This document shows, piece after piece, positions 44,169-52,978 of a DNA stretch of 64,000 bases. Position 1 is the stretch's first letter. Each line of letters opens with the position of its first letter. Where the stretch lies: contig NZ_ATVJ01000002.1 in assembly GCF_000420665.1 (NCBI RefSeq), positions 372,001-436,000 on the forward strand, written 5' to 3'. The notes beneath the pieces were generated by a model. That model searched no databases. It worked only from the letters and a program-made list of their open reading frames with translations, and was not told where the DNA came from. Source of the DNA: Ponticaulis koreensis DSM 19734. Its GTDB lineage: Bacteria; Pseudomonadota; Alphaproteobacteria; Caulobacterales; Hyphomonadaceae. The position numbers and the translations under genes are program-made.

Positions 44169-45926
44169 ATGAAACGACTACTTGCATGTTCGGCCCTCGG
44201 GGCCATTCTGGCGGCGTGCTCGCCATCATCAGAGACTGACGCCCCAGAGGCAGAGGCGCCGATCGTTGAAGATACAGCCGCCGTCGAAGCCGATGACGGC
44301 TTACTCATGCCGCTTCCAACAACGTCTCCGGAAATCACAGAAGACGATCTGCGTGTGCGGATTGCGACACTGGCAGACGATACATTCGAGGGCCGCGGCC
44401 CAGGTAGCATCGCTGGTGAAGCTGCTGCCGACTGGATCGCTGCAGAGATGGAGCGTATCGGTCTTGTTCCGGCAAATGACGGCTCCTGGTACCAGACCGT
44501 TGAAATGGTCAACCAGACGGTCGATGAAGAGCAATCATCTCTGACAATTTCCTCGTCTGCCGACGCTGCGCCATTCGAGATCGGCTCTGACGCTGTGATC
44601 TGGTCCAAGCGCCAACGCGAAATGGACATCTCATTTGAAGATTCCGAAGTCGTTTTCGTTGGCTATGGCGCAGTCGCGCCGGAATATGGCTGGAACGACT
44701 ATGAAGGCCTCGATGTCGAAGGCAAAACCGTCATCATCCTCGTGAATGATCCGGGCTTTGCCACTCAGGATCCTGACCTCTTTAACGGCAATGCCATGAC
44801 ATACTATGGCCGCTGGACTTACAAGTTCGAAGAAGCGGCCCGTCAGGGCGCAACGGCTGCCATCATCATTCACCAGAGAGAGCCAGCTGCCTACGGCTGG
44901 GACGTTGTCGCCAACTCATGGACAGGCGCTCAGGCGGACCTTGTCTATGCCGACGGCGGTGAGAGCCGCGCCATGATGGAAGGCTGGATTACCGAAGACG
45001 TCGCGCGCGCACTCTTCGATGAGGCAGGCCTCAGCTTTGATGATCTCTATGCTGCAGCTGCAGAACCGGGTTTCTCTTACGTAGATATGGACGACCTCAC
45101 TGCATCGGGCCGCATCGTTCAGACTGTTGAGTACGCAGAATCACGCAACGTGCTCGGCATGATTGAAGGCACAGAAGCTCCGGACGAATTTGTTCTCTTC
45201 ACTGCGCACTGGGATCACCTCGGCAATGCAGCCGACCCAAACGACCCGAACTTCAGCTTCGCTTCCGAAGACACGATCTATAACGGTGCCGTAGACAACG
45301 CGACCGGTTCTGCTGGCCTGCTCGACATCGCCGAAGCTATGGTGGCTGAAGCCCCACGCCGTTCGGTTCTCTTCGCAGCAGTAACGCTTGAAGAGTCCGG
45401 CCTGCTGGGCTCGGCCTACATGGCTGAGAACGAAGTCATTGATAGCCATCAGATTGTTGCCGGCATCAATATGGACGGCATGCTTCCAACCGGTCCGACA
45501 CTCGACATGGTGGTTGTCGGCTATGGCGCATCCGAGCTGGAAGACATTCTGACAGATGTTCTTGAGGCAGACGGCCGTGTCGTGCGACCGGACCCGCTTC
45601 CGCAGAACGGCTATTTCTACCGCTCAGACCATGTGAGCTACGCGAAAATCGGCATCCCAATGCTCTACGCGGACGGCGGTGACGACATGGTTGAAGGCGG
45701 ACGCCCTGCAGGAACGGCAGCCGCAGCCGAGTACACGGCACTGCGCTATCACAAGCCACAGGACGAATATAACCCGAACTGGGACCTGTCTGGTATGCAG
45801 CAGAATATCTCAGCACTCTACGAAGTGGGCCGCCGCATCGCGCAATCTGATGAGTGGCCAACCTGGTATGAAGGCAATGAGTTCGAGGCGATCCGTCAGG
45901 AAGACCTCGCAGCAAACGCGCAATAG
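44169..45926 (+). CDS. Lipoprotein M28-family zinc aminopeptidase
   Basis: The 585-residue protein starts at ATG 44169 (AGAGG about 9 bases upstream). It has a lipoprotein signal with lipobox LAAC, an acidic linker and an M28 peptidase domain: a protease-associated region near 180-270, then the zinc ligands in TAHWDHLG and DNATGSAGLLDIAEAM. The catalytic EESGLLGS, NMDG and C-terminal YRSDHVSYAKIGIPML follow. It likely trims peptides in the periplasm or outer membrane. It is closed by an intrinsic terminator. Confidence 0.92.
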   Translation: MKRLLACSALGAILAACSPSSETDAPEAEAPIVEDTAAVEADDGLLMPLPTTSPEITEDDLRVRIATLADDTFEGRGPGSIAGEAAADWIAAEMERIGLVPANDGSWYQTVEMVNQTVDEEQSSLTISSSADAAPFEIGSDAVIWSKRQREMDISFEDSEVVFVGYGAVAPEYGWNDYEGLDVEGKTVIILVNDPGFATQDPDLFNGNAMTYYGRWTYKFEEAARQGATAAIIIHQREPAAYGWDVVANSWTGAQADLVYADGGESRAMMEGWITEDVARALFDEAGLSFDDLYAAAAEPGFSYVDMDDLTASGRIVQTVEYAESRNVLGMIEGTEAPDEFVLFTAHWDHLGNAADPNDPNFSFASEDTIYNGAVDNATGSAGLLDIAEAMVAEAPRRSVLFAAVTLEESGLLGSAYMAENEVIDSHQIVAGINMDGMLPTGPTLDMVVVGYGASELEDILTDVLEADGRVVRPDPLPQNGYFYRSDHVSYAKIGIPMLYADGGDDMVEGGRPAGTAAAAEYTALRYHKPQDEYNPNWDLSGMQQNISALYEVGRRIAQSDEWPTWYEGNEFEAIRQEDLAANAQ

Positions 45927-45949
45927 AACTTAAAGCCGTTTCCATGTTA

Positions 45950-45986
45950 AAGGGCCTGCCATCACCGGCGGGCCCTTCTTATTTTT
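45950..45986 (+). terminator. Intrinsic terminator of the M28 peptidase gene
   Basis: AAGGGCCtGCC (45950-45960) pairs with GGCgGGCCCTT (45967-45977), followed by CTTATTTTT. Confidence 0.88.
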
Positions 45987-46005
45987 CAAAAGGCAGACGA
46001 ACACC

Positions 46006-46806
46006 ATGCTGAGCTATCAACACGTATATCACGCCGGAAACCGCGCTGACGTTCTCAAGCATGCTATTCTGAGCGCCGTGCTGGCCGATCTCGCCAAACA
46101 GAAAAAGCCAGTCTTCTATGTCGAGACGCACGCCGCACGCGGCATGTATGATCTGAACTCCAAGGAAGCCCAGAAAGGCGCCGAATTTCCGGACGGTATT
46201 GGCCAGCTGATCGACGTCAAAAACCTGCCCGCCTCCATGCGCCCCTATCTGGATGAAGTGAAACGTCTGAACCCGGAAGGCGGCCTGAAAAACTATCCGG
46301 GCTCTCCTGCCCTTGCCACGCACTTCCTGCGCAAGGATGACCGCATGGCGTTCTTCGAACTCCACCCGACAGAATACGCCGCGCTGACGAAAAACATCGG
46401 CAATGATCCACGTGCGCAGATTCGTAAAGCGGATGGCTATCGCGGCGCGCTGTCGCTCGCCCCGCGCTCAAAAGAGCAAATGGTTGTTCTGATCGACCCG
46501 AGCTATGAAACGCTCGGCGACCTCGAAGCCCTGATCGAGTGGACGCCTAAAGCCCTGCGTCGTTGGCCGAATGCCATCATCATCATCTGGCTCCCCCTCT
46601 TCAAAGACGGGCGCGAGGATGAATTTGGTGCCTATCTGGCAGAACTTGAAGAAGGCGGCATTGCGGGGGCACGCTGGCCGGATGATCCGGACTCAAATTC
46701 CGCGCTCGCTGGCACTGCAATGATCTCATATCGGATTCCTCAGAACCTGATTGAGACGTCCGCTGAAATTGCTGCAGTTTGTGAGACCTTGTGGGCGCAG
46801 GAATAG
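46006..46806 (+). CDS. rlmJ: 23S rRNA (adenine-2030-N6)-methyltransferase RlmJ
   Basis: The 266-residue protein begins MLSYQHVYHAGNRADVLKH, the RlmJ N-terminal signature. Next come YVETHAARGMYDL, GSPALATHFLRKDDRMAFFELHP and the catalytic loop VVLIDPSYE. It methylates A2030 of 23S rRNA. It has its own promoter region after the peptidase terminator. Confidence 0.95.
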   Translation: MLSYQHVYHAGNRADVLKHAILSAVLADLAKQKKPVFYVETHAARGMYDLNSKEAQKGAEFPDGIGQLIDVKNLPASMRPYLDEVKRLNPEGGLKNYPGSPALATHFLRKDDRMAFFELHPTEYAALTKNIGNDPRAQIRKADGYRGALSLAPRSKEQMVVLIDPSYETLGDLEALIEWTPKALRRWPNAIIIIWLPLFKDGREDEFGAYLAELEEGGIAGARWPDDPDSNSALAGTAMISYRIPQNLIETSAEIAAVCETLWAQE

Positions 46807-46937
46807 AGAGAAACCGCCTGCAAAACATACGCTTTCCTGCGCGACCAAAAAAAATGTCAAATTCAGCGCAGAAGGTGATGGACAGCACGCCAACAGCCAA
46901 TTATACAGCCCTCTCGCTTTACTAGCGTACCCCAGAT

Positions 46938-47012
46938 GCCCGGGTAGCTCAGGGGTAGAGCAGCGGATTGAAAATCCGCGTGTCGGTGGTTCAAATCCGC
47001 CCCCGGGCACCA
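46938..47012 (+). tRNA. tRNA-Phe (GAA)
   Basis: A cloverleaf runs from GCCCGGG to CCCGGGC with A73 and encoded CCA. The anticodon arm is GCGGA-TTGAAAA-TCCGC, giving anticodon GAA (Phe). The T loop contains GTTCAAAT. Between here and the GIY-YIG gene (47013-47117) lie only small GC-rich hairpins (for example CGCTACA...GTAGCG at 47045-47069). Confidence 0.97.
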
Positions 47013-47117
47013 TCCGCTTTCGCAAATTTTTCTTCGAAAAATTTCGCTACAGCGCGATAGCGTGTAGCGTGCGAAACGGATGTCGCGCCGAAGCCGCGGC
47101 GAAGGCGGACTTTCAAA

Positions 47118-47357
47118 ATGATGTATGTCTACATTATTCAGAGCCAATCTACGCATGACCGCTATTACACCGGTATCACAGACAATCTGAAACGGCGGCT
47201 CGCTCAGCATAATTCTGGTAAAGTTGGCCACACTGCCAAATTTCAGCCGTGGGCGCTGAAAACCTATATTGGGTTCTCCGACGCCGAAAAGGCCAAGGAT
47301 TTCGAAACCTACCTGAAAACGGCATCAGGCCGCGCATTTGCGAAGAAACGCCTGTAA
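47118..47357 (+). CDS. GIY-YIG nuclease family protein
   Basis: The 79-residue protein is a minimal GIY-YIG domain: YVYIIQSQSTHDRYYTGITDNLKRRLAQHNSGK, with the Tyr pair, the Arg and the His seen in the family, and a C-terminal Glu (DFETYLKTASGRAFAKKRL). Small stand-alone GIY-YIG proteins of this kind (YhbQ/UPF0213-like) are common; some act on nucleic acid. A close second Met at 47121 is an equal start choice. Confidence 0.88.
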   Translation: MMYVYIIQSQSTHDRYYTGITDNLKRRLAQHNSGKVGHTAKFQPWALKTYIGFSDAEKAKDFETYLKTASGRAFAKKRL

Positions 47358-47454
47358 TCCCAACACCTGATACATCAGTATCGCCGCAAGGGGTTTCCTT
47401 GCCGCGCATGGATATTAATTGGAAAAATTGAAATCAGATAGCGAACGAAAAGAT

Positions 47455-48099
47455 TTATGCCGCGCGGTCCGGAGGCGGCCATGGCTCGTGCGATGTCGTG
47501 ATGTGCTGACAAGACGGAAAAGCTGGTTCCGTCGGCTCATCAAACTCCAGAGACGTGCGCTCTTCAGGTTGAAGATAAGCCAGCGCGCAGACCGTGACAC
47601 GGGCCAAATGGCTCGCCAGTATTTCGGCGCGTTCAAAGTTTTCGATTGTGGTCTGAAGCTGATCAGACAGCTCGGCCAATGAGATGAGATCACAGTCTTG
47701 AGCCGGCCCTTTGTGAGCCTTTGGTTCACGAGAGCAAACACGACAACCCTGAGCGCGCCCTATGCGTACCAAAGGTACGCGAGAGCACACAGAAATGTCG
47801 GCTCCACCTTCGGCTTGAGCCGACCTACACGCTTGTCGCTCACCCATCGGTATACGCATGGCGTTTGCCACAAAGTTCAAACCGGCCCGCTCCAGCTGGT
47901 TCGAGGCCAGCATGCGCACATAAGCGTGCACCATCGCATCGGTTGAGATCACCATCTGCGCGAAGTCACGCGGCGCGCGCGTTTCGCCGGACGCGTGAAG
48001 CCGCATGCACCAGGCATACAACCGCGCAAGGTTCAGCCCGATCAGCTGACCGATGGTCAGCGATGTGTAATCAGAAACAGATGATAGCGCGGGGTTCAT
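47455..48099 (-). CDS. Hypothetical protein with an in-frame tandem repeat insertion
   Basis: The 214-residue protein is helical at both ends (TIGQLIGLNLARLYAWCMRLH; ISLAELSDQLQTTIENFERAEILASHLARV). In the middle lie two tandem 17-residue units, VCSRVPLVRIGRAQGCR and VCSREPKAHKGPAQDCD, each encoded by a 51-base hairpin-bearing repeat unit. The repeat resembles a mobile palindromic element that has inserted in frame, because a third copy lies between genes at 50980. I do not recognise the flanking parts. Confidence 0.6.
   Translation of the reverse strand: MNPALSSVSDYTSLTIGQLIGLNLARLYAWCMRLHASGETRAPRDFAQMVISTDAMVHAYVRMLASNQLERAGLNFVANAMRIPMGERQACRSAQAEGGADISVCSRVPLVRIGRAQGCRVCSREPKAHKGPAQDCDLISLAELSDQLQTTIENFERAEILASHLARVTVCALAYLQPEERTSLEFDEPTEPAFPSCQHITTSHEPWPPPDRAA
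47689..47790 (-). repeat. Tandem pair of 51-bp palindromic repeat units (copies A and B)
   Basis: Copy A (47740-47790) has hairpin GCGTACC-AAA-GGTACGC and copy B (47689-47739) has GTGAGCC-TTT-GGTTCAC (plus-strand reading). Both share the flank CGAGAGCA. On the minus strand both read TGCTCTCG, a stem, then GGGC-GCTCA. The units lie in frame in the gene at 47455-48099. Stem bases change together in part (GCG/CGC versus GTG/CAC), which supports a conserved hairpin. Confidence 0.75.
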
Positions 48100-48140
48100 G
48101 CCCCAAGTTTAGGGTGGCGCATGGTGCGGTTGGATTAGTT

Positions 48141-48581
48141 TTATCTCCCGAATTTCTTCGCGACATGCGCCCTACCCCGAAACAACCTTTGTAACGTCGA
48201 ACCAGGAGGGTTAGGGTTATTCACAGTCCAATTCCATCCGCAAAAATCTACTATTTTGTCTTCGAATTCGCACGACGCTACCGCAATACCGATCAATTTT
48301 CGAATGCCGCACACCAATTCCGCGGCATTGGAATGAAACTGATCTGTTAGTTTTACATTTTCTTCGACGAGAACAAGGTCGACAAAAAACTGACAGTTTT
48401 CAATGAAATCGAATGCTTCGACCTGCCCCCACTCAGACAGAAAATTGTCATTTCGAGACACATCTGCATCGACCTCAATATCCTCAAAAATTTCAGATAC
48501 TTGCATTGCTACAAGCCTACTCACTTCCTCAATAGGCTTATCTGTGGCAACGAAGATTTTACAATAAAAAGGGTCAGTCAT
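48141..48581 (-). CDS. Hypothetical acidic protein, second gene of an AT-rich pair
   Basis: I chose ATG 48581, which overlaps the upstream gene's stop by 8 bp (ATGACTGA). The 146-residue protein is acidic and rich in Glu/Asp/Phe (MTDPFYCKIFVATDKP, ASCEFEDKIVDFCGWNWTV). No membrane segment or known motif is visible. Base use is clearly more AT-rich than the surroundings. Paired with a secreted protein upstream, it could be an immunity-type partner, but nothing in it proves that. Confidence 0.55.
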   Translation of the reverse strand: MTDPFYCKIFVATDKPIEEVSRLVAMQVSEIFEDIEVDADVSRNDNFLSEWGQVEAFDFIENCQFFVDLVLVEENVKLTDQFHSNAAELVCGIRKLIGIAVASCEFEDKIVDFCGWNWTVNNPNPPGSTLQRLFRGRAHVAKKFGR

Positions 48582-49128
48582 ACTCAGGAGAAAATCCGTT
48601 GCGCGAAATAAGACACAACTCCGTTTGAGCTGTGACACTGAACTCGATCCCGAAATCATCCAAACTCATATTTGTATTGAGCGCCACCTGATCGGATGAA
48701 ATGATCAAAATTCCACCAACGATCTCTTTGGTTTCAAAATCGATGAACACGCTCCCATAACCTGAAAATGGCTGACCATAACGGCAATAGAAATATCTGT
48801 CGGCCCGGACAGGAGAAGCGGAAACTGATCGGTTGCCAATTATATAACCGACATATCGTGCCGAAATCGACTGAAAGGGACCGTGCCTCGGAGCAACCAA
48901 ATTTACTGAAGTGCTATCCCGCAAATTCAGGAGTGACAGCGCCGAAAGCAGCACCTCCTGATCATCCGCCAGCACATACTCGTCTTCCAGCTGAGCATAG
49001 GTCACTAGAGTAACCCGACTATCTGAAAAGTAAGGGTCCAGTGGTGATGCACAGGATTGGGAAGGCAGGGTGAAGCCCAGCAACATCCCGTGCGCTAGTA
49101 TTGCGATAAGCTTCGTTGAAAGTTTCAT
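48574..49128 (-). CDS. Secreted hypothetical protein, first gene of an AT-rich pair
   Basis: The 184-residue product starts at ATG 49128 (AGGAG upstream; GTG 49131 is adjacent). It has a signal peptide (LIAILAHGMLLGFTLPSQSCAS) and a mature part with several Tyr/Phe and no motif I know (QEVLLSALSLLNLRDSTSVNL, YFYCRYGQPFSGYGSVFIDFET). The AT-rich composition differs from neighbours and suggests transfer. Its stop overlaps the next gene's start. The 208-bp gap to the esterase holds a short inverted repeat (CTAAA-CGCA-TTTAG, 49306-49319) and nothing else I can name. Confidence 0.55.
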   Translation of the reverse strand: MKLSTKLIAILAHGMLLGFTLPSQSCASPLDPYFSDSRVTLVTYAQLEDEYVLADDQEVLLSALSLLNLRDSTSVNLVAPRHGPFQSISARYVGYIIGNRSVSASPVRADRYFYCRYGQPFSGYGSVFIDFETKEIVGGILIISSDQVALNTNMSLDDFGIEFSVTAQTELCLISRNGFSPEYD

Positions 49129-49336
49129 CACTCTCCTTCGCGATCCCTCACAGTTCCGATGCCCGGCGACGAGAGATTAAATGTAGTTCTACATCATATC
49201 ACGTAGGACTCCTATATTTCTATCATTCAAAACACCCTTCCAGAAAATCACATCCCCGACGCACTCACCAATTGCGCCGGTCGCGATACTCCCCTACACA
49301 TAAGTCTAAACGCATTTAGTGGTTCGGGAGGTAACA

Positions 49337-50944
49337 ATGAAACCATTTAATCCGGGTCGCCGCTTCTTTATGGCTGGCACCGCTGCTGTCACTGGCCTGC
49401 TAACCCTGCCGGGTCGTGGCTTCGCCGACAGCGCCCTGTTTCCGGTTGTAGAGACAGCGCAGGGCCGTCTTCGCGGCGCACACGCCGCAGGCATTACGAG
49501 CTTTAAGGGCATTCGTTATGGCGCGCCAACTTCCGGCGCGAACCGCTTTATGCCAGCGCAGCCAGTGGAACCATGGGCGGGCGTGAAAGATGCGCTTTAT
49601 TTCAGCCATGCCGCGCCGCAAATGCCAAACGGTCGTGCCTTTGCCTATGGTGACCTGATCGTCTTTGATCGCCACCCATCCGGCCTTGGCGAGGATTGCC
49701 TTGCGATAAACCTCTGGACCCCCACACTCGATGCGAATGCGAAGAAGCCTGTAATCTTCGTGATCCATGGCGGCGGATATTATGGCGGGTCCGGCAACTC
49801 GTTCGGCATGGATGGCGAAGAAATGGCCCGCTATTCAGACAGCGTTGTGATTGCGGTGAACCACCGTCTCGGCGCGTTCGGCTTTGCGCATCTGGCAGAG
49901 TTCGACGACCGGTTCGCACGTTCCGGCGCTGTTGGCATGATGGATATTGTCTCCGCACTCGCCTGGGTAAAGGAGAACGTCGCCCAGTTTGGCGGCGATC
50001 CGGACCGCGTGCTTGTTTATGGACAATCCGGCGGCGGTGCGAAGACCAGCACGCTTCTGGCCATGCCGGGCGCGGAAGGCCTGATCCATCGCGCAGGCGT
50101 CATGTCCGGTTCCGCGCTGCGCTCACGCACCGCGGATGACGGCACGGCGGCGGCGGAGCGCCTTCTGCGCGAGCTGGAAATCCCGACGAATGAGCTTCAT
50201 CGCCTACAGGACCTGCCATTCACACGTATTCTGGAGGCGCAGGCGACACTCGAAGCGGCAGACCGCGCGCTTGGCGAGGCCCCGACATCCTTCGCGCCGG
50301 TGATTGATGGTGAAGCTATTGTCCGTCACCCGTTCGATCCGGACGCCCCTGCTATCTCGCATAACGTACCGATGGTGATCTCAACGGCGCTGGACGAGCG
50401 GACCTACCGTATGCCGAACTTCGATTTGAGCGATGAAGGCCTTATGGCCTATGCCCGTCGCCGCGCGGGAGATCACGCGGAAGACGCCGTCGCGATGTAT
50501 CGCGCGGAAGATCCGGATGCCTCGCCTCACCTGATTCAAGCGCGCATCGACACTGACCTGTCTTTCCGCCGGTCTGCTTTCCGTCAGGCCGAGCTGAAAG
50601 CCTCAGCGGGTGGTGCGCCGGTCTGGACCTATCTCTGGAAATGGCCGAGCCCAGCATTTGGTGGTCGTTACGGCGCGGTTCACGGCATTGATGTCGGTCT
50701 CAGCCTGCACTCCGTGCGCGGCGGCCTGACAGGTGCGAGCGCGGAAAGCCTTATGATGGCAGACCGTATCGCATCGAGCTGGGCAGCGTTTGCTGCGACC
50801 GGCAACCCGAACAATGATGAGGTTCCGGACTGGCCGGAGTACACTTCACCGGAGCGGGCAACCATGATCTTTGATACGGAAATGAGCGTGGAGTATGACC
50901 CGCGCGCTGAGATCAGGGAATTCTGGCAAAGCATTGAAAGCTAA
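49337..50944 (+). CDS. Tat-exported type B carboxylesterase
   Basis: The 535-residue protein starts at ATG 49337 with GGGAGG upstream. A twin-arginine signal (GRRFFMAGTAAVTG) is followed by the carboxylesterase B fold: GIRYGAP, EDCLAINLWTP, oxyanion HGGGYYGGSGNS, nucleophile elbow YGQSGGGAKT, and the C-terminal His in YGAVHGIDVG. It likely cleaves esters in the periplasm after folding in the cytoplasm. It is closed by a terminator. Confidence 0.93.
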   Translation: MKPFNPGRRFFMAGTAAVTGLLTLPGRGFADSALFPVVETAQGRLRGAHAAGITSFKGIRYGAPTSGANRFMPAQPVEPWAGVKDALYFSHAAPQMPNGRAFAYGDLIVFDRHPSGLGEDCLAINLWTPTLDANAKKPVIFVIHGGGYYGGSGNSFGMDGEEMARYSDSVVIAVNHRLGAFGFAHLAEFDDRFARSGAVGMMDIVSALAWVKENVAQFGGDPDRVLVYGQSGGGAKTSTLLAMPGAEGLIHRAGVMSGSALRSRTADDGTAAAERLLRELEIPTNELHRLQDLPFTRILEAQATLEAADRALGEAPTSFAPVIDGEAIVRHPFDPDAPAISHNVPMVISTALDERTYRMPNFDLSDEGLMAYARRRAGDHAEDAVAMYRAEDPDASPHLIQARIDTDLSFRRSAFRQAELKASAGGAPVWTYLWKWPSPAFGGRYGAVHGIDVGLSLHSVRGGLTGASAESLMMADRIASSWAAFAATGNPNNDEVPDWPEYTSPERATMIFDTEMSVEYDPRAEIREFWQSIES

Positions 50945-50951
50945 GTACAAG

Positions 50952-50978
50952 AAAGGCGGTCAGATGGCCGCCTTTTTT
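50952..50978 (+). terminator. Intrinsic terminator of the carboxylesterase gene
   Basis: AAAGGCGG (50952-50959) pairs with CCGCCTTT (50968-50975), followed by a T-run to 50978. Confidence 0.93.
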
Positions 50979-50979
50979 A

Positions 50980-51026
50980 TTTGTTCTCGCGAACCTCAAG
51001 GTCCGCATAGAACGGGCTCAAGGCTG
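50980..51026 (+). repeat. Palindromic repeat, copy C (intergenic)
   Basis: This 47-bp stretch matches copies A and B inside the gene at 47455-48099: TTTGTTCTCGCG then a hairpin (GCGAACC/GGTCCGC) and CATAGAACGGGCTCAAGGCTG. In the same frame it would also encode CSREP, like copy B. It lies just after the esterase terminator. The rest of 51027-51183 holds further small GC-rich inverted repeats (GCGCCTTCGGCG, CGGGCTATCGCCCG) but no gene. Confidence 0.7.
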
Positions 51027-51183
51027 CTTTTATTTGCTCTCATTATTCAATTATGCCTCACGACGCGTAGCGCCTTCGGCGGGGCGGGCTATCGCCCGAA
51101 CCGTAGTCTCGGCTTGGGAACCCACAAGCAAAGCGCCGGCACAGGTGCGCTGAGCTCGCGAAGCATCAGCACCGAGCACAAAA

Positions 51184-51873
51184 TCACGTCGTCGCGAAAT
51201 GGTGGCGGATCAGCCAGATCACGCTCCAGACGAGCGCCGAGTACAGCACAAACAGGAGCGCAAAGCGGGCGGCGAAGCGCGTCACAAGCGGCTTCACATC
51301 GTCCCAGCTGGATGTCGACGCGATATCAGCGACAGCGCGGGCGACCTTCTCAACCACGTCATCGCGTTTACGGCCCGCAAGTAGCATCAGCACGCTTTCT
51401 GTGCTGTCGACAGGCTGGTCTGTGGCGCGTTCCAGGACTTTCTCGAATACCTGCGCCGAGACGGTCTCGGAGAGGATAAGCTTGGGCCGCCAACCGAACT
51501 TCTTGAACTCCCGACGCAGGAATTTGAGCGTCGGAAAAGAACGGACGGTATCGAAGGTAAAGAAGCTGACAAAGAGCAAAGCCAGTACAACCGCGGACCA
51601 TTTTGATGGCAAAAGTCCCGACAGGAACAGCACAGCCACAATCAGCACAAGCAATGCTTTCGCACCCGTCGTGATGAGGAACTGGCGGAACCCGTCAGAG
51701 AAGAAGGTATGCGCCTGAATGCGCAGCTCTTCGCGCGCCTCCTCGACAGCGCGGGCAATCATTTTGTCCGTGCGTTTATCAACTTCCTTGCCGAGCGCGT
51801 TACGCACAGCCACGGCAGACGCAGAGACGCCAGCCGCAAGAGACAGGATATTTCGCAGATTCAGGATCGCCAT
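51184..51873 (-). CDS. Membrane protein of unknown function
   Basis: The 229-residue product has an N-terminal hydrophobic stretch (ILSLAAGVSASAVAV) and an amphipathic helix rich in Glu/Arg (VDKRTDKMIARAVEEAREELR). Two membrane segments follow (ALLVLIVAVLFLSGLL and WSAVVLALLFVSFFTF), with a last helix near the C-terminus (FVLYSALVWSVIWLI). I recognise no family. It lies just before ndk, which has its own terminator. Confidence 0.65.
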   Translation of the reverse strand: MAILNLRNILSLAAGVSASAVAVRNALGKEVDKRTDKMIARAVEEAREELRIQAHTFFSDGFRQFLITTGAKALLVLIVAVLFLSGLLPSKWSAVVLALLFVSFFTFDTVRSFPTLKFLRREFKKFGWRPKLILSETVSAQVFEKVLERATDQPVDSTESVLMLLAGRKRDDVVEKVARAVADIASTSSWDDVKPLVTRFAARFALLFVLYSALVWSVIWLIRHHFATT

Positions 51874-51926
51874 GTGCTTTATGTCGGCCAGAGACGTGTC
51901 GAAAACAAGGCTTAAAACACAACAAA

Positions 51927-51951
51927 GCCCGCAACTCCTGTGAGTGCGGGC
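51927..51951 (-). terminator. Intrinsic terminator of ndk
   Basis: GCCCGCA-CTC (51927-51937) pairs with GAG-TGCGGGC (51942-51951) around a CTGT loop with one bulged base. On the minus strand a T-rich TTTGTTGTGTTTT follows. Confidence 0.85.
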
Positions 51952-51978
51952 CCTGTAAGATGTGCTTTGCGCGGGCGC

Positions 51979-52401
51979 TTAGCCTGCGATGTCAGCCAGT
52001 GAGAAGAACTGAGCGATTTCGATCGCAGCGTTCTCAGCGCTGTCAGAACCGTGAACAGAGTTCTCGCCGATAGACTTAGCAACTTCCTTACGGATTGTGC
52101 CTTCAGCAGCTTCTGCCGGGTTTGTTGCACCCATTACTTCGCGGTAAGCCGCAACAGCGTTCTCGCCTTCGAGAACCTGAACAACAACCGGGCCAGATGT
52201 CATGAATTCAACGAGTTCGCCGTAGAATGGGCGCTCTGCGTGAACTTCGTAAAAACGCTTGGCTTGCTCTTCAGTCATCTGAATACGACGCTGGCCGATG
52301 ATGCGCAGGCCAGCAGCCTCGATCATAGAGTTTACTTTACCAGTGAGGTTACGCTCAGTCGCGTCTGGCTTGATGATAGAAAAAGTACGTTCGAGAGCCA
52401 T
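51979..52401 (-). CDS. ndk: Nucleoside diphosphate kinase
   Basis: The 140-residue protein begins [22 protein letters not shown], the Ndk start. The catalytic His lies in the active-site segment [19 protein letters not shown]. It swaps terminal phosphates between nucleoside di- and triphosphates. Length is standard. It has its own terminator. Confidence 0.98.
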   Translation of the reverse strand: MALERTFSIIKPDATERNLTGKVNSMIEAAGLRIIGQRRIQMTEEQAKRFYEVHAERPFYGELVEFMTSGPVVVQVLEGENAVAAYREVMGATNPAEAAEGTIRKEVAKSIGENSVHGSDSAENAAIEIAQFFSLADIAG

Positions 52402-52518
52402 CGGAGGAATCCTTGTTATCCACCGCGTTGATCGCGGTCTTGATATTCTGGCGCCGCTATAGCTGCGTAAATGCGCACTGCCAACAGTTTGTGTGTAACT
52501 TTTCGATGACGGCGGTTT

Positions 52519-52974
52519 TTATCGCGTCTTGTCGATCCAGCTGCCGGTCTCAGAGAGCTGGTAATATTTGACGTTAAGCCCCGCATTTCGCGCTGCTTTG
52601 AACTGTCCGCGTGCGGTCTGAAGCGCATGCTGATCGTCGCTCTGAAAGACGACCATGATCCGCTGATACGGCTGATCAGGCGTTTCCACATCCTGACCGT
52701 TCATCAGAACGAGAATTTTAGCGTCGTTTGCATTATCAAGCGATGCAGAGAGCAGAACCGGCTGTCGGCTCGAATGCTCCCCCTCCGGCCCATGCGGCAG
52801 GAAGCTGTCATCCTTCCAGCGCCAAAGGTCTTTATCGAGCTGGGAAAGTGCGGAAACATCCGGAGACGAGACCAGCACACGCCAGTCCCGTTCCAGACCC
52901 TTCTCGAGAAGGGGCGCAAGCGCCCCGGCAATCGGTGGCCGCTCGAGTTGATAAAACCACCACTCGCACGCCAT
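52519..52974 (-). CDS. holC: DNA polymerase III chi subunit
   Basis: The 151-residue protein matches HolC: EWWFYQLERPP at the N-terminus and the blocks LLEKGLERDWRVLVSSPD, LDKDLWRWKDDSFLPHG and PVLLSASLDNANDAKILVLMNG. It bridges the clamp loader and SSB. It lies 4 bp after pepA, in the usual pepA-holC order. Confidence 0.93.
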   Translation of the reverse strand: MACEWWFYQLERPPIAGALAPLLEKGLERDWRVLVSSPDVSALSQLDKDLWRWKDDSFLPHGPEGEHSSRQPVLLSASLDNANDAKILVLMNGQDVETPDQPYQRIMVVFQSDDQHALQTARGQFKAARNAGLNVKYYQLSETGSWIDKTR

Positions 52975-52978
52975 CAGA

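Noticed and set aside
50895-51479. Plus-strand 194-codon frame after the esterase
   Set aside because: It begins inside the esterase, runs through its terminator and repeat copy C, and enters the opposing membrane-protein gene. It is a shadow frame.
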